This document shows positions 50,196 through 59,946 of a stretch of 64,000 nt of DNA, piece after piece. The stretch comes from UBA652 sp964598235. Its GTDB lineage: Bacteria; Pseudomonadota; Gammaproteobacteria; Nitrosococcales; Methylophagaceae. The position numbers were made by a program, and so were the translations under genes. The stretch lies in NCBI GenBank assembly GCA_964598235.1, contig CAZRAY010000001.1, positions 62,001 to 126,000 of the forward strand, given 5' to 3'. The notes below the pieces were generated by a model, which was not told the origin of the DNA, made no database searches, and worked only from the letters and a program-made list of their open reading frames with translations. Position 1 is the first letter of the stretch; every line of letters starts with the position of its first letter.

Positions 50196-52346
50196 ATGTT
50201 ACGCAGTAAACTCGCTGGGCTGAATAAAAAAACATTGCGCCGTTGGCTAACGTTGTTCTTTTTGGCTTTGGCGATCCCCACCGCGATCTTAATTCAGCAG
50301 TCCTATAGTCGGTTAAAATGGGAAACCTTTCATCAGCATCAATTAGCAGCGGGCGAATTAGCGCATCGTATTGATAGCCAATTTTCTCAACTGATTAATA
50401 TAGAAGAGCAGCGGCCGTTTACGGATTATGCTTTTTTGAATGTCACCGGTGAGTTGGAAGCTAATTTTTTACAGCCTTCACCATTATCCCGCTATCCAGT
50501 ATCGCCCCATATACCTGGTTTAATTGGGTATTTTCAGGTGGATGATGACGGAGAGATGATGACGCCGCTGATCCCTGACAAAAAAACGGATGCCAGCCAA
50601 TATGGGATTACGTCGACTGAATTAATGGCCAGGGTAGCGTTGCAGAATACGCTTCAACAGATCCTGAGTCAGAATAATCTGGTCGACTATGCGGCAGGAG
50701 GAAAATTTAAGTTTGATCAAGATGTAGCAAATAGCAATACGTCTGTAACGAATGATGATGCAATGTCACTAGATGAGAGTGATATTGCGATGATGACAGA
50801 TAAACTTGCACCTGCGCCATTAGAAGTGGAGAAGAGGGCGTCAGTGAAAGGGCAAGGCGCCTTTGATTTGTTGAATAAAGTTGTGCCCAAATCTAGCCCT
50901 AGCAAATCAGCACCATCAAAAACTGCTGAGACAACTAATTTAGGCCGCTTAGACGATATTAAATTACGCCAGCGCTATAAAGAAGAGCAAATCGAACTGT
51001 CGATAGTGGAAGAAAAAGAACAACAAGCACAAATCGTCGCAAGAAAACAAGTACGGACGGAGCAAAACAGATTGCCGGAATCCGTTGTAACGCCAAGGCT
51101 AGCGCTTGAGCCCGCACGTAGCGTAGCCGCCGAAGAAGGGCTGGCTGCAAGCGGGTCTGTGCAAACTGAATTTGAAACCGTGCGGGTACGCACCTTTGAA
51201 AGTGAGATTGATCCTTTTGAATTTAGCCAATTGGATAGTGGTCATTTTGTGTTGTTTCGGAAAGTGTGGCTGAATGAACAGCGTTATGTGCAAGGTTTGT
51301 TGATTGATCAAACTGCGTTTCTGGAGCAGCAGATTAATAGCGTGTTTCGAGAAACAGCGTTATCACAGATGAGTGATTTGCTGGTGGTGTATCAAGAAGA
51401 CGTATTGAAGGCGTTTACGGGGAGGACATCACGCGGTTATCTATCCAGTGCGCGTGAGTTAAGTGGTGAATTGTTATACCAAACACGCTTATCTGCACCA
51501 CTGAGTGAGATGCAATTACTCTTCAGCGTCACCCAGCTTCCCGCGGGACCAGGTGGCAAAGTGATTCTTTGGTTGGCATTGATTATGACATCGGTGTTAT
51601 TGGCTGGGTTTTATTTAATGTATCGCTTAGGCGCGGGCCAAATTAATTTAGCCAATCAGCAACAAGATTTTGTATCGGCAGTGAGCCATGAATTAAAAAC
51701 GCCACTGACCTCAATTCGCATGTATGGTGAAATGCTCAAACAAGGGTGGGCCAGTGAGGATAAAAAGGAAAGCTATTACAACTTTATTTTTGATGAAAGC
51801 GAACGGTTATCGCGTTTGATTAATAACGTTTTGCATCTGGCGAGCATGACGCGGAATGATAACCAACCGATATTCACAGAGCAAACAGTGGCTGCTTTAA
51901 TGGAGGATGTGCAATCAAAAGTGACCACACAGGCGGCTGGGGCGGGGTTTACCTTAAACCTACTTTGTGATGATTCAATATCAGGAGAAACGCTCAACGT
52001 TGATATGGATTGGTTTGCTCAAATTATGATTAACTTAGTGGATAATGCGATTAAATTCGCCTCTCAAGCTGATAAGAAAGAGATTGATTTAGCCTGCCAG
52101 AAGTTAAGCAATGGGCGGGTACAGTTTAGCGTGCGAGATTATGGCCCGGGCATCGATAAAACCCAGATGAAAAAGATCTTTAAATTATTCTATCGCAGCG
52201 AGAATGAGCTCACCCGTGAAACGGTGGGGACGGGGATTGGCTTGGCATTAGTGCATCAAATGACGGTCAATATGCAGGGAAAAATTGATATTGTTAATGC
52301 CCATCCAGGTGCAGAGTTCAGGCTCGTTTTCCCAACAAAACTTTGA
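50196..52346 (+). CDS. Sensor histidine kinase with long, low-complexity sensor region
   Basis: 716 residues. Membrane helices at about 20-38 (LTLFFLALAIPTAILIQ) and 453-478 (ILWLALIMTSVLLAGFYLMY) enclose a large periplasmic region. Its middle (about 165-330) is not a compact domain: Ser/Lys-rich (KSSPSKSAPSKTAE) then a charged helix (LRQRYKEEQIELSIVEEKEQ, QAQIVARKQVRTEQNR). A folded part follows (about 335-445). There is no HAMP domain. HisKA has His498 in SHELKTPLTSIRMYGE; the ATPase domain has NLVDNAIKFA, DYGPGID and GTGIGLALVHQM. It starts 2 bases after the regulator gene. The charged helix could contact the VWA or PspA-module proteins, which is speculation. Confidence 0.9.
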   Translation: MLRSKLAGLNKKTLRRWLTLFFLALAIPTAILIQQSYSRLKWETFHQHQLAAGELAHRIDSQFSQLINIEEQRPFTDYAFLNVTGELEANFLQPSPLSRYPVSPHIPGLIGYFQVDDDGEMMTPLIPDKKTDASQYGITSTELMARVALQNTLQQILSQNNLVDYAAGGKFKFDQDVANSNTSVTNDDAMSLDESDIAMMTDKLAPAPLEVEKRASVKGQGAFDLLNKVVPKSSPSKSAPSKTAETTNLGRLDDIKLRQRYKEEQIELSIVEEKEQQAQIVARKQVRTEQNRLPESVVTPRLALEPARSVAAEEGLAASGSVQTEFETVRVRTFESEIDPFEFSQLDSGHFVLFRKVWLNEQRYVQGLLIDQTAFLEQQINSVFRETALSQMSDLLVVYQEDVLKAFTGRTSRGYLSSARELSGELLYQTRLSAPLSEMQLLFSVTQLPAGPGGKVILWLALIMTSVLLAGFYLMYRLGAGQINLANQQQDFVSAVSHELKTPLTSIRMYGEMLKQGWASEDKKESYYNFIFDESERLSRLINNVLHLASMTRNDNQPIFTEQTVAALMEDVQSKVTTQAAGAGFTLNLLCDDSISGETLNVDMDWFAQIMINLVDNAIKFASQADKKEIDLACQKLSNGRVQFSVRDYGPGIDKTQMKKIFKLFYRSENELTRETVGTGIGLALVHQMTVNMQGKIDIVNAHPGAEFRLVFPTKL

Positions 52347-52359
52347 TGACAACCTTGTT

Positions 52360-53991
52360 TTATGCCCATTTAAGCGGTGAAATTCTAACCAAATAAATGG
52401 CCACAAAAGGCATTATCATGCCGACCACAATCGCAATGGTAATTAAGGTGCCTAGGTGGGTGTAATCTGCTGCCGTAGTGACAATATCAGTTAACGGATC
52501 TTTGACTTCACGGGTCACGGTATATATTTGATTAAGGTGTTTGGTGCCCAACTGAGAGAGCGCCAAGGCGAGATTGGTGAATGAGGCCATAATGGCGAAG
52601 TAAGTGGCTTTTAGGTTGGCGGGCGCAGAATTTGCGATCCATGCGAGCACGGGGATCATGGCGATTTGGCCGAGGGGGGATTCAATGGCCGTGTCTACCA
52701 AGGCAATAAATCGGGCATCGACTACACCGCCGGTCATTGAAGCGGTCCACTCATGCATACCATGGAACATACCTAGGAAAGGCAGGGATAATACTGTGGT
52801 TACGATGGTGAGCATGCCGACGATATAGGCAATGGAATGGCCTGCCATAAAGCGACGGAAAATAAACATGCCAGCGAGCGTGAGCACACTGGCGATAAGC
52901 GATAGTATGGAGAAGAATTGCTGATCAAATTTCAGTTCATCAATCATCCACCAACCCATACCCGGTCCAGGAGACGGCAAGGCGCGGAACACGAAGATAA
53001 CAATGGCAGTCCCGACTAATGTGGCGCGTGCTTCAGGTTTCAGCTCTTTGGTGAGCTTATAGATTAGGAAGCTGATAATTGAGAAAGAACCGAGGAAAAT
53101 TAATTCTTGGCTATATTTGAAATCACTTAAGCCCATCGTAATGGTAAAGGTAACAAAGATGATACTACCGCCTAAAATCCACCAGTTAGGCTGTGTTTTT
53201 TCGATGGCATCATGGCGCAAGGCAAGCACTTCTATTTTGCTCATGCCTGTAGCGAGTAATTGTTTGGTTTCACGTCGTTCAAGAATGGCCGCGAGTGCGA
53301 CCCCTAATACCGACACAATCGGAATAAGTAGCGACATTTGATATAAGCTTAGGTAAGCCCCAATTTTTTCTAATTCAGATAGGTTCGCCGCATCACGAAA
53401 TACATAGAGATTTACCAAGGCGACTAAAACAGTACCGCCAATAATGGCCACCCGACCCAGCGTTTGCATCGTAATATGCATCAGTTTGAGTTGGTCTTCT
53501 GGGATAGCGTCACCCGCTTCATCATGGAGCGGAACCGCATCGACTGTCATCCCATCAGCGACCACATCCTGAATCACATAACCGATAGGCGCTAACAGGG
53601 TGCTCCAGATAAACCATTTGTCTGCCGACATAATAGTTTCCATTGCTTCACGATCGCTCAGCAAACCCACCATAATCAATAAGCTGGCGGCAATAAGCGA
53701 AGCGCCTAGAAAAACCAGCCAGCCCTTATATCGCCAAATCAAATCCACCAAGTGCCCAACAGGCATTTTCAGGGCCCAAGGAATCGTTGCCCAGAAGCCT
53801 AACGCGGCTAAAAACTCAGCAGAAAGCCCTAGATATTCCTTAACAAAAAAGGTACCGACGATAGCAGATAAACCCGAGATCCCCGCAGCCATATACACCA
53901 TCAATGGTGGCATATAAGATAAACGAACTTCTTTGCCTAGCGAGAGAATATTATCGCTAAACCAGCGGGAGAAAAAAGAGAGTGCATTCAT
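52360..53991 (-). CDS. MFS-type transporter, folate/biopterin-transporter-like
   Basis: 543 residues with about twelve membrane helices. The N-terminal part reads like the FBT/BT1 branch of the major facilitator superfamily (GFWATIPWALKMPVGHLVDL, and APIGYVIQDVVADGMTVDAV with the QDVxADG motif). The C-terminal half has MLTIVTTVLSLPFLGMFHGM and QIAMIPVLAWIANSAPANLK. A long cytoplasmic loop (DEAGDAIPEDQLKLMHITMQ) precedes helix 5. The substrate is unknown. It converges with the sensor kinase gene and lies 3 bp after the DUF3754 gene, probably co-transcribed with it. Confidence 0.75.
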   Translation of the reverse strand: MNALSFFSRWFSDNILSLGKEVRLSYMPPLMVYMAAGISGLSAIVGTFFVKEYLGLSAEFLAALGFWATIPWALKMPVGHLVDLIWRYKGWLVFLGASLIAASLLIMVGLLSDREAMETIMSADKWFIWSTLLAPIGYVIQDVVADGMTVDAVPLHDEAGDAIPEDQLKLMHITMQTLGRVAIIGGTVLVALVNLYVFRDAANLSELEKIGAYLSLYQMSLLIPIVSVLGVALAAILERRETKQLLATGMSKIEVLALRHDAIEKTQPNWWILGGSIIFVTFTITMGLSDFKYSQELIFLGSFSIISFLIYKLTKELKPEARATLVGTAIVIFVFRALPSPGPGMGWWMIDELKFDQQFFSILSLIASVLTLAGMFIFRRFMAGHSIAYIVGMLTIVTTVLSLPFLGMFHGMHEWTASMTGGVVDARFIALVDTAIESPLGQIAMIPVLAWIANSAPANLKATYFAIMASFTNLALALSQLGTKHLNQIYTVTREVKDPLTDIVTTAADYTHLGTLITIAIVVGMIMPFVAIYLVRISPLKWA

Positions 53992-53994
53992 AGA

Positions 53995-55263
53995 TTAAGG
54001 TGTCGTATTCGATTCATTAAATTTAAAATAATTATCCCATATTGTATCCAACTTTATTCTCGCTTGGCTTAATGGCACAGGAGATAATTGTTTATCCGTG
54101 ATGTTGACCAATCCTAGGTGTTGGAGTTTCGCGAGGGCATCGTCGATTTCAAAGTTGAGAGATTGTTGATGTTTTTGCTGAAACCACGCTTCAATATCCT
54201 GATCCAGTTCATCGGTAGTGATCGCACGTTTCGCGCGCAATAAAAAATAATAAGCCAGAATGGTTTCCTTGCCTTCTTCTTCCTCAGCTGCATCAATCAG
54301 CCGATGGAACACGCCCGTATTATTATCTAAATTCTTGAAATACAGATTATCAGCCAATGTTTTCATAAATTTAATTTTGCGGTTCTTAAATTTATTAAAC
54401 TGCTTCCAGAGAAACGCGCCCAAAGCACCAAACCCAGCAGCTAACGCCAGCAACGATTTTTGATCTAACACAACCGGTTCATCTTGCATGCCTAACCAAA
54501 AGGCCAACAGCGTACCGGTGAGCAATAAGGTTGCACCGAGTTTGGTGGCGAGCATGATCATGCCGCCAATCGCAGCGGGAATGCCAATGATCAGCTTATC
54601 CATCATTTTCATTTTCACTTCGGTATTGGGAAATAGCATTTCTAAATCGGCGCGTGGGATGTTCTGAAAGAGCTTAATCGTGGTTGAGCCGGGCTTAAAA
54701 AATAAATCCTTCTTCTCTAATCGCTCAAAATAGGATTGGTCTTTGTATTTAACGTAAATAAGCACGCGATCATAATTGGTAAAGGTAATTTCTTTTTTGC
54801 GCCTCCCAAACCAGCTAGTGAGCGTTTCTTGTTTAATAGATTCACCTCGGCGAAAGAACAATACCTTCTCAAAATCATCAAAATCAACATTTAAGCGGAT
54901 TTTAAAAAGCGACTCTTCTTGTAATGCGCGATCAATATCCGCTTTGGTGATCTCTTCGAAGTTGGCTGCGTTGAGTAATTGTGTGAGTTCCGAAATTAGC
55001 GTGGTTTCTAGTTGGGTTTTCTCGGCGCTAGTAATGGGATATACCGTTTGTGTATCTGAATCAGGGTTAATGGGAGCGTAGCTAGCCTTTAATGATTCAA
55101 GTGTAGTATGGAATTGAAAATGAAATATGCTTGAGAGCAAGCGGCAAACATCTTTGAATTGCGTAGTTTCATCTGGGGATAGCTCTTTATCGCCACAACA
55201 CATCGAAATAATATCTGTTTTGCGATAAGGGATGAAACGTTGTTTAGTGTCTGATTTTTGCAT
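53995..55263 (-). CDS. DUF3754 (TMEM143-like) membrane protein
   Basis: 422 residues from the ATG at 55263 (MQKSDTKQRFIPYRKTDIIS). A longer frame would run into the clpB heat-shock promoter and was rejected. The family core is visible: VLFFRRGESIKQETLTSWFG, YDRVLIYVKYKDQSYF, IKLFQNIPRADLEMLFPNTE, then two membrane helices (IIGIPAAIGGMIMLATKLGA, LLLTGTLLAFWLG; about 235-280) and LYFKNLDNNTGVFHRLIDAA, EEEEGKETILAYYFLL. The family includes mitochondrial TMEM143; function unknown. It is divergent from clpB and precedes the transporter gene by 3 bp. Confidence 0.85.
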   Translation of the reverse strand: MQKSDTKQRFIPYRKTDIISMCCGDKELSPDETTQFKDVCRLLSSIFHFQFHTTLESLKASYAPINPDSDTQTVYPITSAEKTQLETTLISELTQLLNAANFEEITKADIDRALQEESLFKIRLNVDFDDFEKVLFFRRGESIKQETLTSWFGRRKKEITFTNYDRVLIYVKYKDQSYFERLEKKDLFFKPGSTTIKLFQNIPRADLEMLFPNTEVKMKMMDKLIIGIPAAIGGMIMLATKLGATLLLTGTLLAFWLGMQDEPVVLDQKSLLALAAGFGALGAFLWKQFNKFKNRKIKFMKTLADNLYFKNLDNNTGVFHRLIDAAEEEEGKETILAYYFLLRAKRAITTDELDQDIEAWFQQKHQQSLNFEIDDALAKLQHLGLVNITDKQLSPVPLSQARIKLDTIWDNYFKFNESNTTP

Positions 55264-55314
55264 TGAATGAGTGTAGGTGAGGAATAAGGTGAAGTCCAGT
55301 GCTAATGTACATTG

Positions 55315-55344
55315 CTTGATTTTAGGTGAGGATATCCCCATTTA
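55315..55344 (+). promoter_or_regulatory. Heat-shock (sigma-32) promoter of clpB
   Basis: CTTGAT at 55315-55320 (-35) and CCCCATTTA at 55336-55344 (-10), with a 15-base spacer, match the sigma-32 consensus CTTGAA / CCCCAT. An AAGGGG ribosome-binding site at 55365-55370 precedes the clpB ATG by 7 bases. Confidence 0.85.
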
Positions 55345-55377
55345 GTAAGTAACAAGATAGCTTTAAGGGGAAAGATA

Positions 55378-57945
55378 ATGCAAATTGAAAAATTAACGGG
55401 GAAATTTCAGGCGGCGATTGCAGAGGCGCAGAGCATTGCGGTGGGACGCGATCATCAATTTATTGAGGTGGCGCATGTGATGCTGGCGATGTTGCAACAG
55501 CAGGGTGGCACGGTGCGGCCTTTGTTGATTCAAAGTGGCGTGGATGTGGTGGGCTATCAGCAGGCATTAGAACAGCAATTGACTGATATGGCACAAGTGT
55601 CGGGTTCGGGCGGTGAAGTGCATATTTCATCGGATTTGAACCGCTTACTAAATCAAACGGATAAATTGGCGCAGCAGCGGCAAGATCAGTATATTGCGAG
55701 TGAATTATTGGTGTTGGCTGTGGTGGAAGATACCAAGGCGGCTGGCAAGTTATTGCAGCAATATGGTGGCAATAAGGCGAAGGTGAGCGCGGCGATTGAG
55801 AAAATACGCGGTGGTGAGACAGTGACGGATCCGAATGCGGAAGAGCAACGCCAAGCGCTGGATAAATATACGATTGATTTAACGGAACAGGCTGAAAAAG
55901 GTAAATTGGATCCGGTTATCGGTCGCGATGATGAAATTCGCCGCACGATTCAGGTATTGCAACGTCGGACAAAGAATAATCCGGTGTTGATCGGTGAGCC
56001 GGGTGTGGGTAAAACCGCGATTGTGGAAGGTTTGGCGCAGCGGATCATCAATGGTGAAGTGCCTGAGGGGATGAAAAATAAACGCGTATTGTCATTGGAT
56101 ATGGCGGCATTGATTGCGGGGGCGAAATACCGTGGTGAATTTGAAGAACGCTTGAAAGCAGTATTGAAGGATTTATCCAAGCAAGAAGGCCAGATCATTT
56201 TATTTATTGATGAAATCCATACGATGGTAGGCGCGGGTAAAGGCGAAGGCGCGATGGATGCGGGCAATATGCTCAAACCAGCTTTGGCGCGCGGTGAATT
56301 ACATTGTATTGGTGCGACAACGCTGGATGAATATCGCCAGTATGTTGAGAAAGATGCGGCATTGGAGCGCCGATTTCAGAAAGTGTTGGTGGGTGAGCCA
56401 ACCGTGGAAGATACGATTGCGATCTTGCGAGGCTTGAGCGAACGCTATGAAGTGCATCATGGGGTCAATATTACCGATCCTGCGATTGTGGCGGCAGCAA
56501 CGCTTTCTCATCGTTATATTTCGGATCGACAGTTGCCTGATAAGGCGATTGATTTGATTGATGAAGCGGGCAGTCGGATCCGGATGGAGATTGATTCTAA
56601 GCCTGAGGTGTTGGATAAGCTGGAACGTCGGCTAATTCAGCTTAAAATCGAACGGGTGGCCTTAGAAAAAGAGAAAGATGATGCCTCAAAAAAACGCTTG
56701 CAGATCTTGCAGGATGAGATGACGACGTTAGAACGTGAATTTGCTGATCTAGAAGAAATCTGGAAAGCAGAAAAATCAGCATTGCATGGCAGCCAAGATA
56801 TTAAGGAAGCGCTTGAGAAGGCGCGGATGGAATTGGAGGTGGCGCAACGTAGTGGCGATCTTGAAAAAATGTCTGCTTTGCAATATGGCGAAATCCCCGC
56901 ATTAGAGAAACAGCTGGCGGAAACGGTGGAAGTGGATCAGAAAGATTTCACTTTGCTGAGAAACCAAGTGGGTGAGGAAGAGATTGCCGATGTGGTGTCT
57001 AAGTGGACAGGGATCCCAGTATCTAAAATGTTGGAAGGCGAGCGTGATAAATTATTGCAGATGGATGCGGTATTACATAAGCAGGTGATTGGCCAAGATG
57101 AAGCCGTTACCGCTGTATCTAATGCAATCAGGCGTTCACGTGCTGGGCTTTCGGATCCGAACAAGCCTAATGGCAGTTTTTTATTCTTGGGACCAACAGG
57201 TGTTGGGAAAACCGAGCTCTGTAAAGCCTTGGCTGAATTCTTATTCGATACCCAAGATGCGATGGTACGGATTGATATGTCTGAGTTTATGGAGAAGCAT
57301 TCGGTTGCCAGATTGATTGGTGCACCTCCGGGTTATGTGGGTTATGAAGAAGGCGGTTATTTAACCGAGGCGGTCCGTCGTAAGCCTTATTCTGTGATTT
57401 TGCTAGATGAAGTCGAAAAGGCACACCCGGATGTATTCAATGTGCTGTTGCAGGTATTGGATGATGGTCGGTTAACCGATGGTCAAGGACGGACGGTGGA
57501 TTTCCGCAATACAGTGATTGTGATGACCTCTAATTTGGGCTCGCATGTGATCCAAGAAAAAGCGGGTGCCCCTTATGAAGAGATGAAGTCCGCGGTGATG
57601 GAGATCGTAGGGCAGCATTTTCGCCCTGAATTTATCAATCGAGTGGATGATGTGGTCGTGTTCCATCCCTTAGAACGCGCTCATATTCATTCGATAACGG
57701 ATATTCAGCTAGGTGAGTTGCGCGCTCGGTTGGCAGAGCGAGACTTACAATTAGAAGTCAGTTTGGCGGCAATTGACCATATTGCCGAAGCCGGATTTGA
57801 TCCGGTTTATGGGGCAAGACCATTGAAACGTGTGATCCAGCAACAGTTGGAGAACCCGTTGGCAGAAGCCTTATTATCTGGCCGATTTGTCGCTGGGGAT
57901 AGTATTAAGGTTGAGCTGGTGAGTAATGTGTTGACGTTTAATTAA
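55378..57945 (+). CDS. clpB: ATP-dependent disaggregase ClpB
   Basis: 855 residues, full length. N-terminal repeat domain (about 1-145), AAA-1 with Walker A GEPGVGKTAIVEG and Walker B ILFIDEIHTMVG, the coiled-coil middle domain (about 410-525, ERVALEKEKDDASKKRLQIL) that meets DnaK, and AAA-2 with GPTGVGKTELCKAL and VILLDEVEKAHPDV plus the sensor GARPLKRVIQ. There is no ClpP-binding loop, as expected for ClpB. It reactivates aggregated proteins together with DnaK. It is expressed from a sigma-32-type promoter. Confidence 0.98.
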   Translation: MQIEKLTGKFQAAIAEAQSIAVGRDHQFIEVAHVMLAMLQQQGGTVRPLLIQSGVDVVGYQQALEQQLTDMAQVSGSGGEVHISSDLNRLLNQTDKLAQQRQDQYIASELLVLAVVEDTKAAGKLLQQYGGNKAKVSAAIEKIRGGETVTDPNAEEQRQALDKYTIDLTEQAEKGKLDPVIGRDDEIRRTIQVLQRRTKNNPVLIGEPGVGKTAIVEGLAQRIINGEVPEGMKNKRVLSLDMAALIAGAKYRGEFEERLKAVLKDLSKQEGQIILFIDEIHTMVGAGKGEGAMDAGNMLKPALARGELHCIGATTLDEYRQYVEKDAALERRFQKVLVGEPTVEDTIAILRGLSERYEVHHGVNITDPAIVAAATLSHRYISDRQLPDKAIDLIDEAGSRIRMEIDSKPEVLDKLERRLIQLKIERVALEKEKDDASKKRLQILQDEMTTLEREFADLEEIWKAEKSALHGSQDIKEALEKARMELEVAQRSGDLEKMSALQYGEIPALEKQLAETVEVDQKDFTLLRNQVGEEEIADVVSKWTGIPVSKMLEGERDKLLQMDAVLHKQVIGQDEAVTAVSNAIRRSRAGLSDPNKPNGSFLFLGPTGVGKTELCKALAEFLFDTQDAMVRIDMSEFMEKHSVARLIGAPPGYVGYEEGGYLTEAVRRKPYSVILLDEVEKAHPDVFNVLLQVLDDGRLTDGQGRTVDFRNTVIVMTSNLGSHVIQEKAGAPYEEMKSAVMEIVGQHFRPEFINRVDDVVVFHPLERAHIHSITDIQLGELRARLAERDLQLEVSLAAIDHIAEAGFDPVYGARPLKRVIQQQLENPLAEALLSGRFVAGDSIKVELVSNVLTFN

Positions 57946-57951
57946 AATGTG

Positions 57952-57992
57952 AACCTTATCACCCTGTAATAAGTTTGAGGGCCGCTAAGGTT
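57952..57992. terminator. Possible bidirectional terminator after clpB
   Basis: AACCTTA (57952-57958) pairs with TAAGGTT (57986-57992) around an inner CCCT/AGGG stem, between the convergent clpB and transglutaminase genes. The stem is interrupted and there is no clear T run, so this is tentative. Confidence 0.4.
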
Positions 57993-59946
57993 TAAATTGC
58001 TTAATGGCTTGTTGTAAAGCAGCGAATGAAGCCGATTGATTGCCATATTGTAGGTTGATATAGGATTCGGTGATCTGATCTATTTCAGTTGTATGTTGTG
58101 GATGCCGCTGTTTTATTCGGTTAGCAAAATCTAGCGGACCTTCGCTGGAATGGCGTTCGATACCAGATCGTTTGCAGAAAATTTGATAGAGGCGGGCAAG
58201 CGGATTTTGACGTCGTCGTTGGTAAAACAGGCAGGCACTGAGAATGAGTAAAATAGCACTGACAGAGCTAATCATCCAGACCACCATGGATTGCCAATTG
58301 GGTGAGAGGCCCAATTTAGATAGGAATTTATTTTGTAATTTGGGCCCATAGGAGATGATCCATTGGTTCCATCTATTATCCAGCGCTTCCCAGTTATTAC
58401 GCAAGTTTTGCCACATATTGGCGAGTTTTTCACTATTGGCAATAAACAAGGGTGACCGCATGCTGAGTGGCATAATCGTGCTCATGCCCTCTTCAATACG
58501 TTCGCTGGCAACGGCTGCAGTGGGATCTACTCGGATCCAACCTTCATTTTCTAACCACACTTCTGTCCACGCATGGGCATCGCGTTGTCGCACGACGAGA
58601 AACCCATCAACGGGATTGATTTCGCCTCCTTGATACCCGGTTACGACGCGTGTGGGAATGCCTGCGGCGCGCATTAAGATGGTAAAGCTGGCGGCATAAT
58701 GTTGGCAAAACCCACGACGGCTTTCAAATAAAAAACTATCAATGGTATCGCCTGTTAGGGGCGGTGGGGTGAGGGTATAAAAGAAGTCTTGTTGGTTAAA
58801 GTGGGAAAGGGCACGTTGAATGAGTTCGCGCGGGTTTTGCGTTTCTGTTAGCCATTGTTGGGCAAGTTGTTTGGTTCTAGGGTGTTGTTCGGGTAATTGT
58901 AATGCCTCAGTAAGATTGATGTCACTTGTGGGATTAAATTTAAAGTTTGTCTGAGATGTTAGGTGATATTGTTGGCGTTGTTTAACGGGTTGATTGCTGC
59001 GTAATTGCCCATCTTGAGTGAAATGGCTATTTAACGATTTAGGGCGTTGCTGTGGGAAATCGAGCGCGAATAACCAGTGGTCGTTATGGGGTTCGAGCGT
59101 TATGGTGTAATCATATTCTGCACCTGTTGCATTAATCTTAGGAAGTTCAGCAGCGAGTTTGGCATGTTCTAATGCGGTCCAGATTGTACCATCGGTGTGC
59201 CAGAGCACCGGGCCGCGCCAGTATTGGTCGGATTTCTTAGGTAAATCACTGTCGAATTTAACGCGAAAAGCGATTTCATCAGATTGAATTAGTTGGCTGA
59301 TATTATCGAGTGACATACTATTACTTAGCCCAGTTTTAGCGCCATAGGCATCTTGTGGTAGCCCCCATAAGGGACCCGCGATACGGGGAAAAAAGATAAA
59401 GAGTAATAACATCACGGGGATGGCTTGTAATAACATTTGGCTGGCTAATTTGAATCTGACCTTGTCACTTAATAAGCGCTTGGGATCATTGAGGCTAATC
59501 AGGCAGGTGGTCATAATCGCGACAACCACAAACATCAATACCGCGGTCGGCATGCTTTGAGAGTAAAAGAAGTTGGTGACGACGAGAAAATAACCTAAAA
59601 AACAACTCAGGTAATAATCACGGTGATTACGGATCTCCACAACTTTTAAACCTAGCATCACGGTAAGCAAGGCAACACCCGCATCGCGACCGATTAGCGT
59701 GCCATAGCTGGTGATTAATAAGAAAATAGAGAGGGCGGCAATGCTGAGATGAAGCCATTTCAGTAGGCGATGTTGTTTGCTGGGCAATGGCCAGCCACGC
59801 CAAATATGCATGCAGCGCCAGCCGATCATCACTGAGAAGATCAATGCAACCCAGAGCGGTTGATAGCTAAAATGCGGGAGCGCGCCCAAGCTGATCCCGA
59901 GGATCAGCCAAATCAGGGCGTGGGTTGAGGGGGCGTTATTATTCAT
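57985..59946 (-). CDS. TgpA-type membrane transglutaminase (DUF3488 / transglutaminase-like)
   Basis: 653 residues. Residues 1 to about 210 hold six to seven membrane helices (the DUF3488 part). A periplasmic region follows with the transglutaminase-like core at about 370-490: catalytic Cys in RRGFCQHYAASFTILMRAAG, His in RDAHAWTEVWLENEGWIRV and Asp in DPTAAV. Another membrane helix (about 562-582) precedes a cytoplasmic C-terminus. TgpA of Pseudomonas aeruginosa is essential there and has periplasmic transglutaminase activity. It overlaps the DUF58 gene by 8 bases in the MoxR-DUF58-TgpA run. Confidence 0.93.
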   Translation of the reverse strand: MNNNAPSTHALIWLILGISLGALPHFSYQPLWVALIFSVMIGWRCMHIWRGWPLPSKQHRLLKWLHLSIAALSIFLLITSYGTLIGRDAGVALLTVMLGLKVVEIRNHRDYYLSCFLGYFLVVTNFFYSQSMPTAVLMFVVVAIMTTCLISLNDPKRLLSDKVRFKLASQMLLQAIPVMLLLFIFFPRIAGPLWGLPQDAYGAKTGLSNSMSLDNISQLIQSDEIAFRVKFDSDLPKKSDQYWRGPVLWHTDGTIWTALEHAKLAAELPKINATGAEYDYTITLEPHNDHWLFALDFPQQRPKSLNSHFTQDGQLRSNQPVKQRQQYHLTSQTNFKFNPTSDINLTEALQLPEQHPRTKQLAQQWLTETQNPRELIQRALSHFNQQDFFYTLTPPPLTGDTIDSFLFESRRGFCQHYAASFTILMRAAGIPTRVVTGYQGGEINPVDGFLVVRQRDAHAWTEVWLENEGWIRVDPTAAVASERIEEGMSTIMPLSMRSPLFIANSEKLANMWQNLRNNWEALDNRWNQWIISYGPKLQNKFLSKLGLSPNWQSMVVWMISSVSAILLILSACLFYQRRRQNPLARLYQIFCKRSGIERHSSEGPLDFANRIKQRHPQHTTEIDQITESYINLQYGNQSASFAALQQAIKQFKP

